Assembly: GCF_004341105.1 (NCBI RefSeq)
Contig: NZ_SLZK01000002.1
Span: 862,310-926,309 of the forward strand
DNA length: 64,000 nucleotides
Origin: Rhizobium sp. BK418
Lineage (GTDB): Bacteria; Pseudomonadota; Alphaproteobacteria; Rhizobiales; Rhizobiaceae
Reading direction: 5' to 3'
Both the position numbers and the translations under genes were made by a program. A model generated the notes under the pieces. The model was not told where the DNA came from, did no database searches, and worked only from the letters and a program-made list of their open reading frames with translations. Positions 51,697 to 59,654 of the stretch are shown here, piece after piece. Numbering within the stretch: the stretch's first letter is position 1; each line of letters begins with the position of its first letter.

Positions 51697-53117
51697 TGTC
51701 CTCCCAAGGCAAATGTGCGAAAGATCAGCCTATGACCGAAACCGATTTCACCATCCCAGAACTCCGACGACGCTTCGCTGACAAAAGCCTCTCCCCGCTC
51801 GACTACTGGCTCGCCCTGGAAAAGCACATCGAGGCCTGGGAGCCATCGATCGCGGCCCTCTATCTCTACGACCCTGAGTCGGCGCGCGCGCAGGCGAATG
51901 CCTCGTCCGCGCGCTGGATGAAGGGCGAGACGCTTGGGCCGCTGGACGGTATCCCGGTCACGCTGAAGGAGCTGATCGCCACGAAGGGTCAGCCGGTGCC
52001 GCTCGGCACGAAGGCCGTCGAGCTGACGCCTGCGGACGCGGATGCGCCGGCAGCAGCACGGCTGCGCGAGGATGGCGCGATCATGTTTGCCAAGACGACC
52101 TGCCCCGATTACGGCATGCTTTCGTCCGGCCTTTCTAGCTTTCATCATCTCAGCCGCAATCCCTGGGACATCACGAAAAACCCCGGCGGTTCGAGTGCCG
52201 GAGCTGCGGCCGCTGCGGCGGCCGGCTACGGCCCGCTGCACATCGGCACCGATATCGGGGGCTCCGTACGCCTGCCGGCCGGCTGGACGGGCGTCTTCGG
52301 CTTCAAGCCAAGCCATGGGCGAATTCCGGTCGATCCCTATTATGTCGGACGCTGCGCCGGGCCGATGACCCGCACCGTGGAAGATGCCGCCTGGTCGATG
52401 GCGACGCTTTCGCGCCCCGACTGGCGCGACGGCACCAGCCTGCCGCCGAATGATTTCGACTGGATGGATCTCGACATCGATCTCGGCGGCATGCGGATTG
52501 GGCTGATGCTCGATGCCGGTTGCGGTCTTGCGGTCGATGAGGATGTGAGGATAGCCGTCGAAGAGGCTGCAAAGCTCTTCGAGAAAGCGGGCGCGACGAT
52601 CGTTCCAGTTGCGCCCGTGCTGACGCGCGCCATGCTGGATGGGCTCGACAATTTCTGGCGCTCGCGTTTCTGGGGAGATATTGCCGGGCTCAGCGAGGAA
52701 CGCCGGCAAGAGATCCTGCCCTATATTTACGAATGGGCGAGGGGTGGAGCCGATATCAGCGGCGTGGATGCCGTCAAGGGCTTCAACCAGACGATCGAGA
52801 TGCGCAAGGCCTGCGGCCGGCTTTTCACCGAAGTCGATGCGGTGCTGTCACCGACCAACCCGATTGTTTCCTATCCGGCCGAATGGGCCTCGCCAACCAA
52901 CGATCCGAAGCTGCCCTTCGAACATATCGCCTTCACGGTGCCGTGGAACATGTCGGAGCAGCCGGCTTCATCCATCAATTGCGGTTTCTCGAAGGGCATG
53001 CCGATCGGTTTGCAGATCGTCGGGCCGCGCTTCGACGATATGCGCGTACTGAGGCTCTCAAAGGCTTACGAGGATTGGACGGGCGGCGTGAAGGACTGGC
53101 CCAAGCCGCCAACCTGA
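51696..53117 (+). CDS. Amidase (amidase signature family)
   Basis: The 473-residue product starts at the ATG in TGATG; an in-frame ATG at 51732 gives the more conserved N-terminus. It has the Ser-cisSer-Lys triad: Lys in 'VTLKELI', the cis-Ser in 'NPGGSSAGAAAA' and the nucleophile Ser in 'GTDIGGSVRLPA'. It hydrolyses an amide bond of a small molecule or peptide in the cytoplasm. Co-transcription with the importer suggests that the imported solute is an amide. Confidence 0.92.
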   Translation: MSSQGKCAKDQPMTETDFTIPELRRRFADKSLSPLDYWLALEKHIEAWEPSIAALYLYDPESARAQANASSARWMKGETLGPLDGIPVTLKELIATKGQPVPLGTKAVELTPADADAPAAARLREDGAIMFAKTTCPDYGMLSSGLSSFHHLSRNPWDITKNPGGSSAGAAAAAAAGYGPLHIGTDIGGSVRLPAGWTGVFGFKPSHGRIPVDPYYVGRCAGPMTRTVEDAAWSMATLSRPDWRDGTSLPPNDFDWMDLDIDLGGMRIGLMLDAGCGLAVDEDVRIAVEEAAKLFEKAGATIVPVAPVLTRAMLDGLDNFWRSRFWGDIAGLSEERRQEILPYIYEWARGGADISGVDAVKGFNQTIEMRKACGRLFTEVDAVLSPTNPIVSYPAEWASPTNDPKLPFEHIAFTVPWNMSEQPASSINCGFSKGMPIGLQIVGPRFDDMRVLRLSKAYEDWTGGVKDWPKPPT

Positions 53118-53132
53118 CGCTGTCAGGTGGCG
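53107..53132. terminator. Convergent-gene hairpin
   Basis: The arms 53107-53118 and 53122-53132 pair over 11 bp with one bulged A and a 3-base loop, exactly between the stop codons of the amidase and the NlpC/P60 gene. There is no T-run on either strand, so termination is only a suggestion. Confidence 0.35.
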
Positions 53133-53987
53133 TTAGAAGGGGCGACGATAGCCTGTCGGCTGCTCGTAGAGCCAGCCGATGCGCTCGACGGCAGCCTCGA
53201 AATTTTCGCGCGCGACTGTCATCGTATGACCGTTGGCATGAATGATGGTCTTCGGATCTTCGAAAACGGCAACGTGCCCCTTCCAGAAGACCAGATCGCC
53301 GCGGCGCAGGTCCGAACGGTCGATCGGCTCGCCAAGGCCTTCCGCCTGCATGTCGGTATCACGCGGCGCGTTTCTGCCGGTCATGAGCAGCGCAAGCTGG
53401 ATGAGACCGGAGCAGTCGATGCCAAGGCCCGAGCGGCCGCCCCAGAGATAGGGCGTTTCCAGAAAATGAGAGGCGATATCGACATAATCGTGGCCGTCCA
53501 GCGCCCCAAGCGGCTGGAGGTGTTTCGCGAAGATCGCGGTACCGTCGCCGAGCACGAGATAGTGATTGCCCCGCGCCTCTACCTCACCGGTTATATGGAC
53601 GCGGCTGCCCATGGAAAGCACCGCCTTGTAGGGCTTGCGAAGCTCCGGCTCCGGATAGAGGAAGGTGCGCTGCGGAACGACGATATGGGTCGGAGCGGGC
53701 GTTGCTTCCGCGATCGCTTGTTCGGGCAGGTAGCCGACATAGCCGTCGGATGCGGCCTTGACCCAGCACCAGCCGTCAGCGCGATCGAAGACCGTCACCT
53801 CCTCGCCGAAGAGCAGTTCCGTATCGATGCCGCGGGCAAGGACCGGCTGCGCGCGCAAGGCAATGACCGGGACGCAGACGCGGGCCGGCGTGCCGCTCAC
53901 AAAGCGCATCGCCTCCACCTTGCCTTCTAGGCCGGCTTCCGCGAGATCCGGGCGGTAGGCATGGAGGCGGCGGTCGAGCATCGTCAT
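53133..53987 (-). CDS. NlpC/P60 family cysteine peptidase
   Basis: The 284-residue protein has two SH3-like segments (about 40-150, including 'LFGEEVTVFDRADGWCWVKA') and a C-terminal NlpC/P60 domain. In that domain the catalytic Cys is in 'GIDCSGLIQLAL' and the His in 'GHVAVFED'. The family cuts the gamma-D-Glu-diamino acid bond of peptidoglycan peptides. No signal peptide is visible, which fits a cytoplasmic recycling enzyme. It follows the MarR gene by 24 bases on the same strand. Confidence 0.9.
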   Translation of the reverse strand: MTMLDRRLHAYRPDLAEAGLEGKVEAMRFVSGTPARVCVPVIALRAQPVLARGIDTELLFGEEVTVFDRADGWCWVKAASDGYVGYLPEQAIAEATPAPTHIVVPQRTFLYPEPELRKPYKAVLSMGSRVHITGEVEARGNHYLVLGDGTAIFAKHLQPLGALDGHDYVDIASHFLETPYLWGGRSGLGIDCSGLIQLALLMTGRNAPRDTDMQAEGLGEPIDRSDLRRGDLVFWKGHVAVFEDPKTIIHANGHTMTVARENFEAAVERIGWLYEQPTGYRRPF

Positions 53988-54011
53988 GAGATTCCTTTCA
54001 ATCGAGGCCTT

Positions 54012-54362
54012 TCAGACCGGAAGCTTGCGGCCCTGCTCGCGCACGAGGTCGCCAAGCTTTTCGAGATAGAGCGCGCCGCTGACGGTGCGCTTGATGATAA
54101 CGTTTCGCCTGTCGGAATCGTCGCGAACGCGGTCGACGAGGCCCATTTGACCCATCGTATCCAGTGCGCGAGTGATGACCGGTTTCGTCACGTTGAGGGT
54201 CGCAGCCAGCCCGCGCACGGTATGCGGCGGCGGCACCAGATAGATATGCAGCAGGATCGCCATCTGGCGCAACGTCAAATCTCTGTTGTCGTGACGGACC
54301 AGATTGAGCGCCACCCCGTGCCAGAGGCCAAGCGCCTGCGAGGCAGTCAGTTCGATCGGCAC
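54012..54362 (-). CDS. MarR-like winged-helix regulator
   Basis: The 116-residue protein consists almost only of a winged helix: 'LTLRQMAILLHIYLVP', the recognition part 'VRGLAATLNVTKPVITRALDTMGQMGL' and the wing 'VRDDSDRRNVIIKRTVSG'. It is shorter than usual MarR proteins because the dimerisation helices are reduced. It lies directly upstream of the NlpC/P60 gene (24 bases) and may regulate it. The ligand is unknown. Confidence 0.87.
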   Translation of the reverse strand: MPIELTASQALGLWHGVALNLVRHDNRDLTLRQMAILLHIYLVPPPHTVRGLAATLNVTKPVITRALDTMGQMGLVDRVRDDSDRRNVIIKRTVSGALYLEKLGDLVREQGRKLPV

Positions 54363-54496
54363 GGCCCCTCCGGAAAGTCGTTACGCTGGCGTTTCATTTT
54401 CCGGTAGTTACAGTGCACAAGCAAGAGGCGGCACAGAATGCCGCCCCGCAAGGTGAATAAAATTTTAACGATTGCCTCAGCAAAGGCCTTGGCGGC

Positions 54497-55888
54497 TCAG
54501 CGGATGCTGTTGCGGATGTGATGATAGAGGGCGCGGATCGCTTGCGCCTCGCCGCCTCCCGGCGAATGGGCTCGCTCGTTCGGCGCCCAACCGAAAATGT
54601 CGAAATGGACCCAGCTTTTTGCCTTATTGACGAAGCGTTTCAGGAAGAGTGCTGCGGTGATCGCGCCCGCCATGCTGCCTGCCGGAGCATTGGTGATATC
54701 GGCGAACTTGGCGCGGATATCCTTCTCGTAGCCGGCGTAAAGCGGCAGGCGCCAAAGCGGATCGTCCGTCTCCAGGCTTGCCTCCATCAGATCGTGCGCG
54801 AGGTTCGCATCATCGGTGAAGAAGGGCGGCAGATCGGGGCCAAGGGCGACGCGGGCGGCGCCTGTCAGGGTCGCCATGTCGATAAGCAAATCCGGTTCTT
54901 CCTCGTCCGCATATGCAAGCGCATCGGCGAGAATCAGGCGGCCTTCGGCATCGGTATTGTCGATCTGGACTGTCAGGCCCTTGCGGCTCTTGTATATGTC
55001 ACCGGGGCGGAAGGCATTCGACGAGATGGAATTCTCGACGACGGGGATGATGACGCGAAGATCGACCTTCAGCTTGGCGTCCATGATCATGAGCGCGAGG
55101 CCCATGACGTTTGCGGCACCGCCCATATCCTTCTTCATCAGCAGCATGGAGGATGCGGGCTTGATGTCGAGACCGCCGGTATCGAAGCAGACGCCCTTGC
55201 CGACCAGCGTTACCTTGCGATGGCCCTTCTTGCCCCAGCGCAGCTCCAAGAGACGCGGCGCGTCGGCGCTGGCGCGGCCAACGGTGTGGACCAGCGGGAA
55301 GTTTTCCTTGAGCAGGTCGTCACCAATGATGACCGACATCTCGGCCTTATAATGGGTGGCAAGGCTTCGGAAGGCGGCTTCAAGTTGCTCCGGACCCATG
55401 TCGTTGGTCGGCGTGTTGATGAGGTCGCGGGCGAGGAAGACGCCGGCAAGCTGGCGCTTGATCTCGTTGGCGTCGGCGTCGCGCGGGATCATCAGCGTCG
55501 CGGTCGGAGATTTTTCGGACTTGTAACGATCGAATCGATAGCTGCCGAGGCCGAAGCCGAGCGACAGGCGGTTTGCCGTCAACGGAGCGGTCTCGATGTG
55601 CCAGTCACCGGCCGGAAGCGCGCGGGCGAGCTTGCCGGTGATGTAGGGCTGCTCCGATGGATTCGTGCCGAGACCGAAAAGCGCGCCGCCGAGATGGCCG
55701 TCAGCTGTCGGGATCAGAAGCAGCGAGGCGCTTTCCGCCTTGTAGCCGGCTTTGCGAGCCCAATCGAGAGCGATCGGATCGATGGTGCCGGTTTCGATAT
55801 GGGCGGGTGTGACAGCGAAGATCGGCAGCGTCGATCCACCCTTGGTGTTGAAAGGAGTCGATCTCTCGATGAACTGGAAGGGAGCCAT
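54497..55888 (-). CDS. M17 leucyl aminopeptidase family protein
   Basis: The 463-residue metallo-aminopeptidase has a variable N-terminal domain (about 1-165) and a C-terminal catalytic domain. The metal-binding segments are 'GKGVCFDTGGLDIKPASSM', with 'MKKDMGGAANV' (Lys and Asp), and the family signature 'NTDAEGRLILADAL'. It releases N-terminal residues from peptides in the cytoplasm. It is divergent from the TadD-like gene. A 20-base palindrome lies 41 bases upstream of its ATG. Confidence 0.93.
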   Translation of the reverse strand: MAPFQFIERSTPFNTKGGSTLPIFAVTPAHIETGTIDPIALDWARKAGYKAESASLLLIPTADGHLGGALFGLGTNPSEQPYITGKLARALPAGDWHIETAPLTANRLSLGFGLGSYRFDRYKSEKSPTATLMIPRDADANEIKRQLAGVFLARDLINTPTNDMGPEQLEAAFRSLATHYKAEMSVIIGDDLLKENFPLVHTVGRASADAPRLLELRWGKKGHRKVTLVGKGVCFDTGGLDIKPASSMLLMKKDMGGAANVMGLALMIMDAKLKVDLRVIIPVVENSISSNAFRPGDIYKSRKGLTVQIDNTDAEGRLILADALAYADEEEPDLLIDMATLTGAARVALGPDLPPFFTDDANLAHDLMEASLETDDPLWRLPLYAGYEKDIRAKFADITNAPAGSMAGAITAALFLKRFVNKAKSWVHFDIFGWAPNERAHSPGGGEAQAIRALYHHIRNSIR

Positions 55889-55922
55889 GATTGTCCTTGG
55901 AGGCGGGGGGCGGAATCAATTC

Positions 55923-55948
55923 TTAACTGTCTGTTAGGGTTAACAGAC
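55923..55948. promoter_or_regulatory. Palindromic operator between M17 and tadD-like genes
   Basis: GTCTGTTA-GGGT-TAACAGAC (55929-55948) is a perfect inverted repeat with 8-bp arms. It overlaps TTAA-N7-TTAG starting at 55923, a one-mismatch CtrA-like box. It lies in the 140-base divergent gap and could control either gene. CtrA control of pilus genes is known in Caulobacter, so the tadD-like gene is the more interesting target. Confidence 0.5.
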
Positions 55949-56028
55949 TATTGCTGGAGCGAAGATTGCGTCAAACCTTTCCCTGTTCCGCTTTGAGGTC
56001 AGGCGCCGATTTCATTCAGGATCGCGCA

Positions 56029-56859
56029 ATGCCCGTCTCGTCTTTCACTCCTCTCAAGAAGCGTATTTCGCAGGGAACCGCGGCTGCCCTCGTCATGCTG
56101 GCGCTTGCCGGCTGCTCGACGACGGCGAAGGACCGGATGACCACGGGCTCGATACCGAAGCTCGACAAGCCGGTAGAGCAGATGGACGCCAACGAATTGA
56201 GGGCTGCAACGGACCGCGTCGGCCAGGCCTATGGGAAAAACCCGCGCGATCCCGTCAACGGCGTCAATTACGCCAATCTGCTGCGCATGAATGGGCGCGA
56301 TGCGCAGGCGCTTGCCGTCATGCAGCAGGTCGCCATCGCCAATCCTCAAGATCGCAACGTGCTTGCAGCCTATGGCAAGGCGCAGGCAGCTGCAGGACAG
56401 CTCCAGCAGGCGCTGGACACGATCGGTAGGGCGCAGACGCCAGACCGTCCCGACTGGCGGCTGATCTCGGCGGAAGGCGCGATTCTCGACCAGATGGGCC
56501 GGCCGAACGATGCGCGCCAGCGGTACCGCGATGCGCTCGACATCCAGCCGAACGAACCGTCGATCCTTTCCAATCTCGGCATGTCCTATCTCCTCACGGG
56601 GGATTTGCGCACGGCGGAAACCTACCTTCGTTCGGCGGCAGGCCAGCCTTCCGCCGACAGCCGCGTGCGCCAGAACCTCGCCCTCGTCGTTGGGCTGCAG
56701 GGCCGTTTTGCGGAGGCCGAGCAGATTGCGCGGCGCGAGCTTTCGCCGCAGCAAGCCGATGCCAACGTCGCCTATCTGCGCGGTATGCTTTCCCAGCAGA
56801 ATTCCTGGCAGAAGCTTGCTGCGAAGGACGCGGCGTCGCCCGCCAGCAATACCAACTGA
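56029..56859 (+). CDS. tadD: TadD-like TPR lipoprotein
   Basis: The product has 276 residues from the ATG at 56029. The lipoprotein signal 'LVMLALAGC' has its Cys near residue 30, and tetratricopeptide repeats follow from about residue 65 to 260 ('NYANLLRMNGRDAQALAVMQ', 'PSILSNLGMSYLLTGDLRTAE'). TadD proteins are outer-membrane pilotins that help the CpaC secretin of the Tad/Flp pilus assemble. The neighbouring minus-strand cpa/tad genes support the call, although this gene is on the opposite strand and separated by a LysE gene. Confidence 0.82.
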   Translation: MPVSSFTPLKKRISQGTAAALVMLALAGCSTTAKDRMTTGSIPKLDKPVEQMDANELRAATDRVGQAYGKNPRDPVNGVNYANLLRMNGRDAQALAVMQQVAIANPQDRNVLAAYGKAQAAAGQLQQALDTIGRAQTPDRPDWRLISAEGAILDQMGRPNDARQRYRDALDIQPNEPSILSNLGMSYLLTGDLRTAETYLRSAAGQPSADSRVRQNLALVVGLQGRFAEAEQIARRELSPQQADANVAYLRGMLSQQNSWQKLAAKDAASPASNTN

Positions 56860-56860
56860 C

Positions 56861-57487
56861 CTATTTGCTGCTCAATCCGGACAGGATGAGACGAAGGCCA
56901 GCCATGACCGCGCCCGCGGCCCTGTCAATCCAGGCTTTGGCGGCAAGATAGGCTCTGCGCGGCTGCTGGGCCGAAAAGGCGAGCGCTACGATCGCATACC
57001 ATCCCGCTTCAACCAGGAAGACTCCGACGGGCAGCGCCAGCAAAAGCTCCACAGGCACGGTCTTCGGCAGCAGTGCCGCGAAGATACTGGCGTAGACGAC
57101 GATTGCCTTGGGATTGCTCAGCTGCGTCAGCATTGCTGCCGTAAAACTGCGCGCCGGCATGCTCTTACCGGCGACATCGCCCGACAGCGCGAGCGGTTCG
57201 CTCGCACCCTTCCAGATCGCGAATGCTATGTAGATCAGATAGGCGCCACCGGCGATCTTCAGCACGATATAGAGCCACTCGAATTGGGACAGCAGCGCCG
57301 TCAGGCCGGCAAGAGCGAGCACGGCGAAGGTCACGCCACCAACACCCATACCGAGCGCCGCGGCAAGCCCATCAATGCGGGATCGGGAAATGGCGATGCG
57401 CGAGACGACCACAAAACTCGGACCGGGGCTCATGGCACCGATCATCAAGGCTGAAATGATGCTGATAAAAATTCCGAGAGAAGACAT
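56861..57487 (-). CDS. LysE/RhtB family amino acid exporter
   Basis: The 208-residue inner-membrane protein has about six transmembrane segments. It has the family opening 'ISALMIGAMSPGPSFVVVSRIAIS' and 'NPKAIVVYASIFAALLP'. The family exports amino acids such as lysine, threonine or homoserine lactones. It converges on the tadD-like gene with one base between the stops and interrupts the Tad locus; no functional link to the pilus is apparent. The 160 bases upstream, towards tadC, hold nothing recognised. Confidence 0.88.
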   Translation of the reverse strand: MSSLGIFISIISALMIGAMSPGPSFVVVSRIAISRSRIDGLAAALGMGVGGVTFAVLALAGLTALLSQFEWLYIVLKIAGGAYLIYIAFAIWKGASEPLALSGDVAGKSMPARSFTAAMLTQLSNPKAIVVYASIFAALLPKTVPVELLLALPVGVFLVEAGWYAIVALAFSAQQPRRAYLAAKAWIDRAAGAVMAGLRLILSGLSSK

Positions 57488-57647
57488 GGCTGACCTACGT
57501 TTTCATGCAATTCCGGACGCAAAATCGCTAAACACTTTTGCTGGCATTGTTCAGGCGATCGCGGATTGCCCTGGCAAGTCGTGAAAATTCGCACCTCGCC
57601 AGTCATGCAGGGTGCAAGCTAGCCGGATTCCGTTATAGCGGCAAGCG

Positions 57648-58631
57648 TCAGAACCGGTCGGCAACCTGGATGCCGGCGGGGCCAAGGATGACGGCGATCA
57701 GGACCGGCAGGAAGAAGAGGATCATCGGCACGGTCAGCTTTGGCGGCAGGGCGGCAGCCTTCTTTTCCGCTTCGTTCATGCGCTCGTCGCGACCCTCCTG
57801 CGCCAGCACACGCAGCGCCGTCGCAATCGGCGTGCCGTAGCGGTCTGCCTGAATGAGCGCCTGGGTGACCGATCGGACGAGATCGATCTGGGTGCGGGTC
57901 GCGAGATTCTCAAGCGCCACGCGCCGATCCGGCAGGAAGGACAGCTCAGCGGTCGTCAGCACCATTTCTTCGGCGAGCGGCGGCGACTGTTCGCCGAGTT
58001 CTTCGGAAACACGGCGCATGGCCGCTTCGATCGAAATGCCCGATTCGACGCAAATCAGCATCATGTCCAGCGCGTCCGGCCAGGCGCGCTTGATGGACTG
58101 CTGACGCTTGGTCATACGGTTGGAGATATAAATGTTCGGGGCATAGAAGCCGATATAGGCGATACCGATGACGATAAAGAGCCGTATTGGCAAACCCTTG
58201 CCGACAAGGTTGCCGAGGCCGAACATCCAGAAAGCGGCAACAGCAAGGAAGAGAAATGGCAGAAGAAAGCGTGCAACAAGGAAGGTGTTCAACGCATTTT
58301 CCGAGCGAAACCCGGCTGCACGCAGCTTGTTCATCGTGTTGTCGTCGACGAGCGCCTTGCGTAGGTTGAAACGCTCGACGATATGGCGGACGGGCCGGTT
58401 ATTCTGGCTTCTGAGCGTGGCTTTGGCGCCAGCATCGGTATTCAGACGGGCGCGTTCGCGGGCACGGATCTGCTCGCGCTCCGTGGAGACTGCCTTCATG
58501 CGCTTGTTGAGATCGCCGCGCTCGAAAAAGGGAACCGCAAGCGTGTAGAAGGTGGCAAAGACGGCGATGGCGACCAGCACCGCCACGATGTTAGCGGGAT
58601 CGGTCAAGCTTGCGGCGAGTTCCTGGGACAT
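57648..58631 (-). CDS. tadC: Tad pilus inner-membrane platform protein TadC
   Basis: The 327-residue type II secretion F-domain protein has an N-terminal transmembrane helix ('VAVLVAIAVFATFYTLAVPFF'), a pair of helices near 115-165 and the T2SSF domain from about 185. In that domain are 'WPDALDMMLICVESGISIEAAM' and 'LIQADRYGTPIATALRVLA', and a terminal helix follows. With TadB it forms the inner-membrane platform of the Flp pilus machine, driven by the CpaF ATPase. It starts 14 bases after tadB in the same operon. Confidence 0.92.
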   Translation of the reverse strand: MSQELAASLTDPANIVAVLVAIAVFATFYTLAVPFFERGDLNKRMKAVSTEREQIRARERARLNTDAGAKATLRSQNNRPVRHIVERFNLRKALVDDNTMNKLRAAGFRSENALNTFLVARFLLPFLFLAVAAFWMFGLGNLVGKGLPIRLFIVIGIAYIGFYAPNIYISNRMTKRQQSIKRAWPDALDMMLICVESGISIEAAMRRVSEELGEQSPPLAEEMVLTTAELSFLPDRRVALENLATRTQIDLVRSVTQALIQADRYGTPIATALRVLAQEGRDERMNEAEKKAAALPPKLTVPMILFFLPVLIAVILGPAGIQVADRF

Positions 58632-58645
58632 GCTGCTTTCTCTCG

Positions 58646-59653
58646 CTAGATATCGAAGTTGATCATGTTGCGCATCACGAAGATGCCGATCGACATCCAG
58701 ACGGCCGAAAAGCCCAGAATGAAGTGGCCGCGCGGATCGGAAAACAGGACCATCATGTACTGCGGCGAGGTCAGATAGACGAGCAGGGCGACGATGAATG
58801 GAAGGGCGCCAATGATCACGGCAGATGCCTTGGCTTCCATGGACAGTGCCTGGACTTTGGCCTTCATTTTCTTGCGGTCGCGCAGCACCTTGGAAAGATT
58901 GCCGATCGCCTCCGACAAGTTGCCACCGGCCTGTGACTGGATGGCGATGACGATAGCGAAGAAATTGACTTCCTGCAGCGGCATCTGATTGGTCATGCGG
59001 GCACAGGCTTCGGGCACACTGAGACCGACCTGCTGCGATTCGACGATACGGCGAAATTCGCTCTTGACGGGCTCGACCCCTTCGGTCGCGACGAGACGGA
59101 TCGCGTCGTTCAGCGGGAGGCCGGACCGGATGGAGCGGACGATGACGTCGAGCGCATTCGGAAATTCATCGAGGAACTTGTTCTGACGGCGTGAGACCAG
59201 GAAGCCAAGCACCCAGCGCGGCAGGCCAAGCCCTGCGGCCACGGGAATACCAAGCATGATCGGCGTCGATGCACCGGCGAGGAAAAGCACGACCAGCAGC
59301 ACAAACGCGAAGAGCGCGCTGAACAGATAGAAGCGGGCCGGCGTGATCGGCAGTCCCGCCTGCACCAGGCGGGATTTGAGCGATAGCGTTTTCTTGGTCT
59401 TTTCGTGCTGTCGCTTTTCAAGATCCTTCAGGCTGTCCTGCACCGATTTGCGGCGCTTCGACAATTCCTGCACGCGGTCGCGAGCGGCCTTGACCTTGGT
59501 GCGATCAACTTCGGCCGATTTGACGCGATTGATGCGGGTTGCCGATTTCTTGTCGCTCTCGATCCGCGAGAACAATACGGCATAGCTCACCGCGGCGGCC
59601 GCAACAGCTGCAAGAACGATGATTGCCAACACTGTCGGATCGATGCCGAACAT
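58646..59653 (-). CDS. tadB: Tad pilus inner-membrane platform protein TadB
   Basis: The product has 335 residues from the ATG at 59653, which lies 1 base after the cpaF stop; the frame continues upstream inside cpaF and is not translated. It has a first helix at residues 8-30, a charged coiled-coil region (about 45-95, 'RVQELSKRRKSVQDSLKDLE'), two central helices and a T2SSF domain with 'FPNALDVIVRSIRSGLPLNDAI' and 'QSQAGGNLSEAIGNLS'. It partners TadC. Confidence 0.92.
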   Translation of the reverse strand: MFGIDPTVLAIIVLAAVAAAAVSYAVLFSRIESDKKSATRINRVKSAEVDRTKVKAARDRVQELSKRRKSVQDSLKDLEKRQHEKTKKTLSLKSRLVQAGLPITPARFYLFSALFAFVLLVVLFLAGASTPIMLGIPVAAGLGLPRWVLGFLVSRRQNKFLDEFPNALDVIVRSIRSGLPLNDAIRLVATEGVEPVKSEFRRIVESQQVGLSVPEACARMTNQMPLQEVNFFAIVIAIQSQAGGNLSEAIGNLSKVLRDRKKMKAKVQALSMEAKASAVIIGALPFIVALLVYLTSPQYMMVLFSDPRGHFILGFSAVWMSIGIFVMRNMINFDI

Positions 59654-59654
59654 C

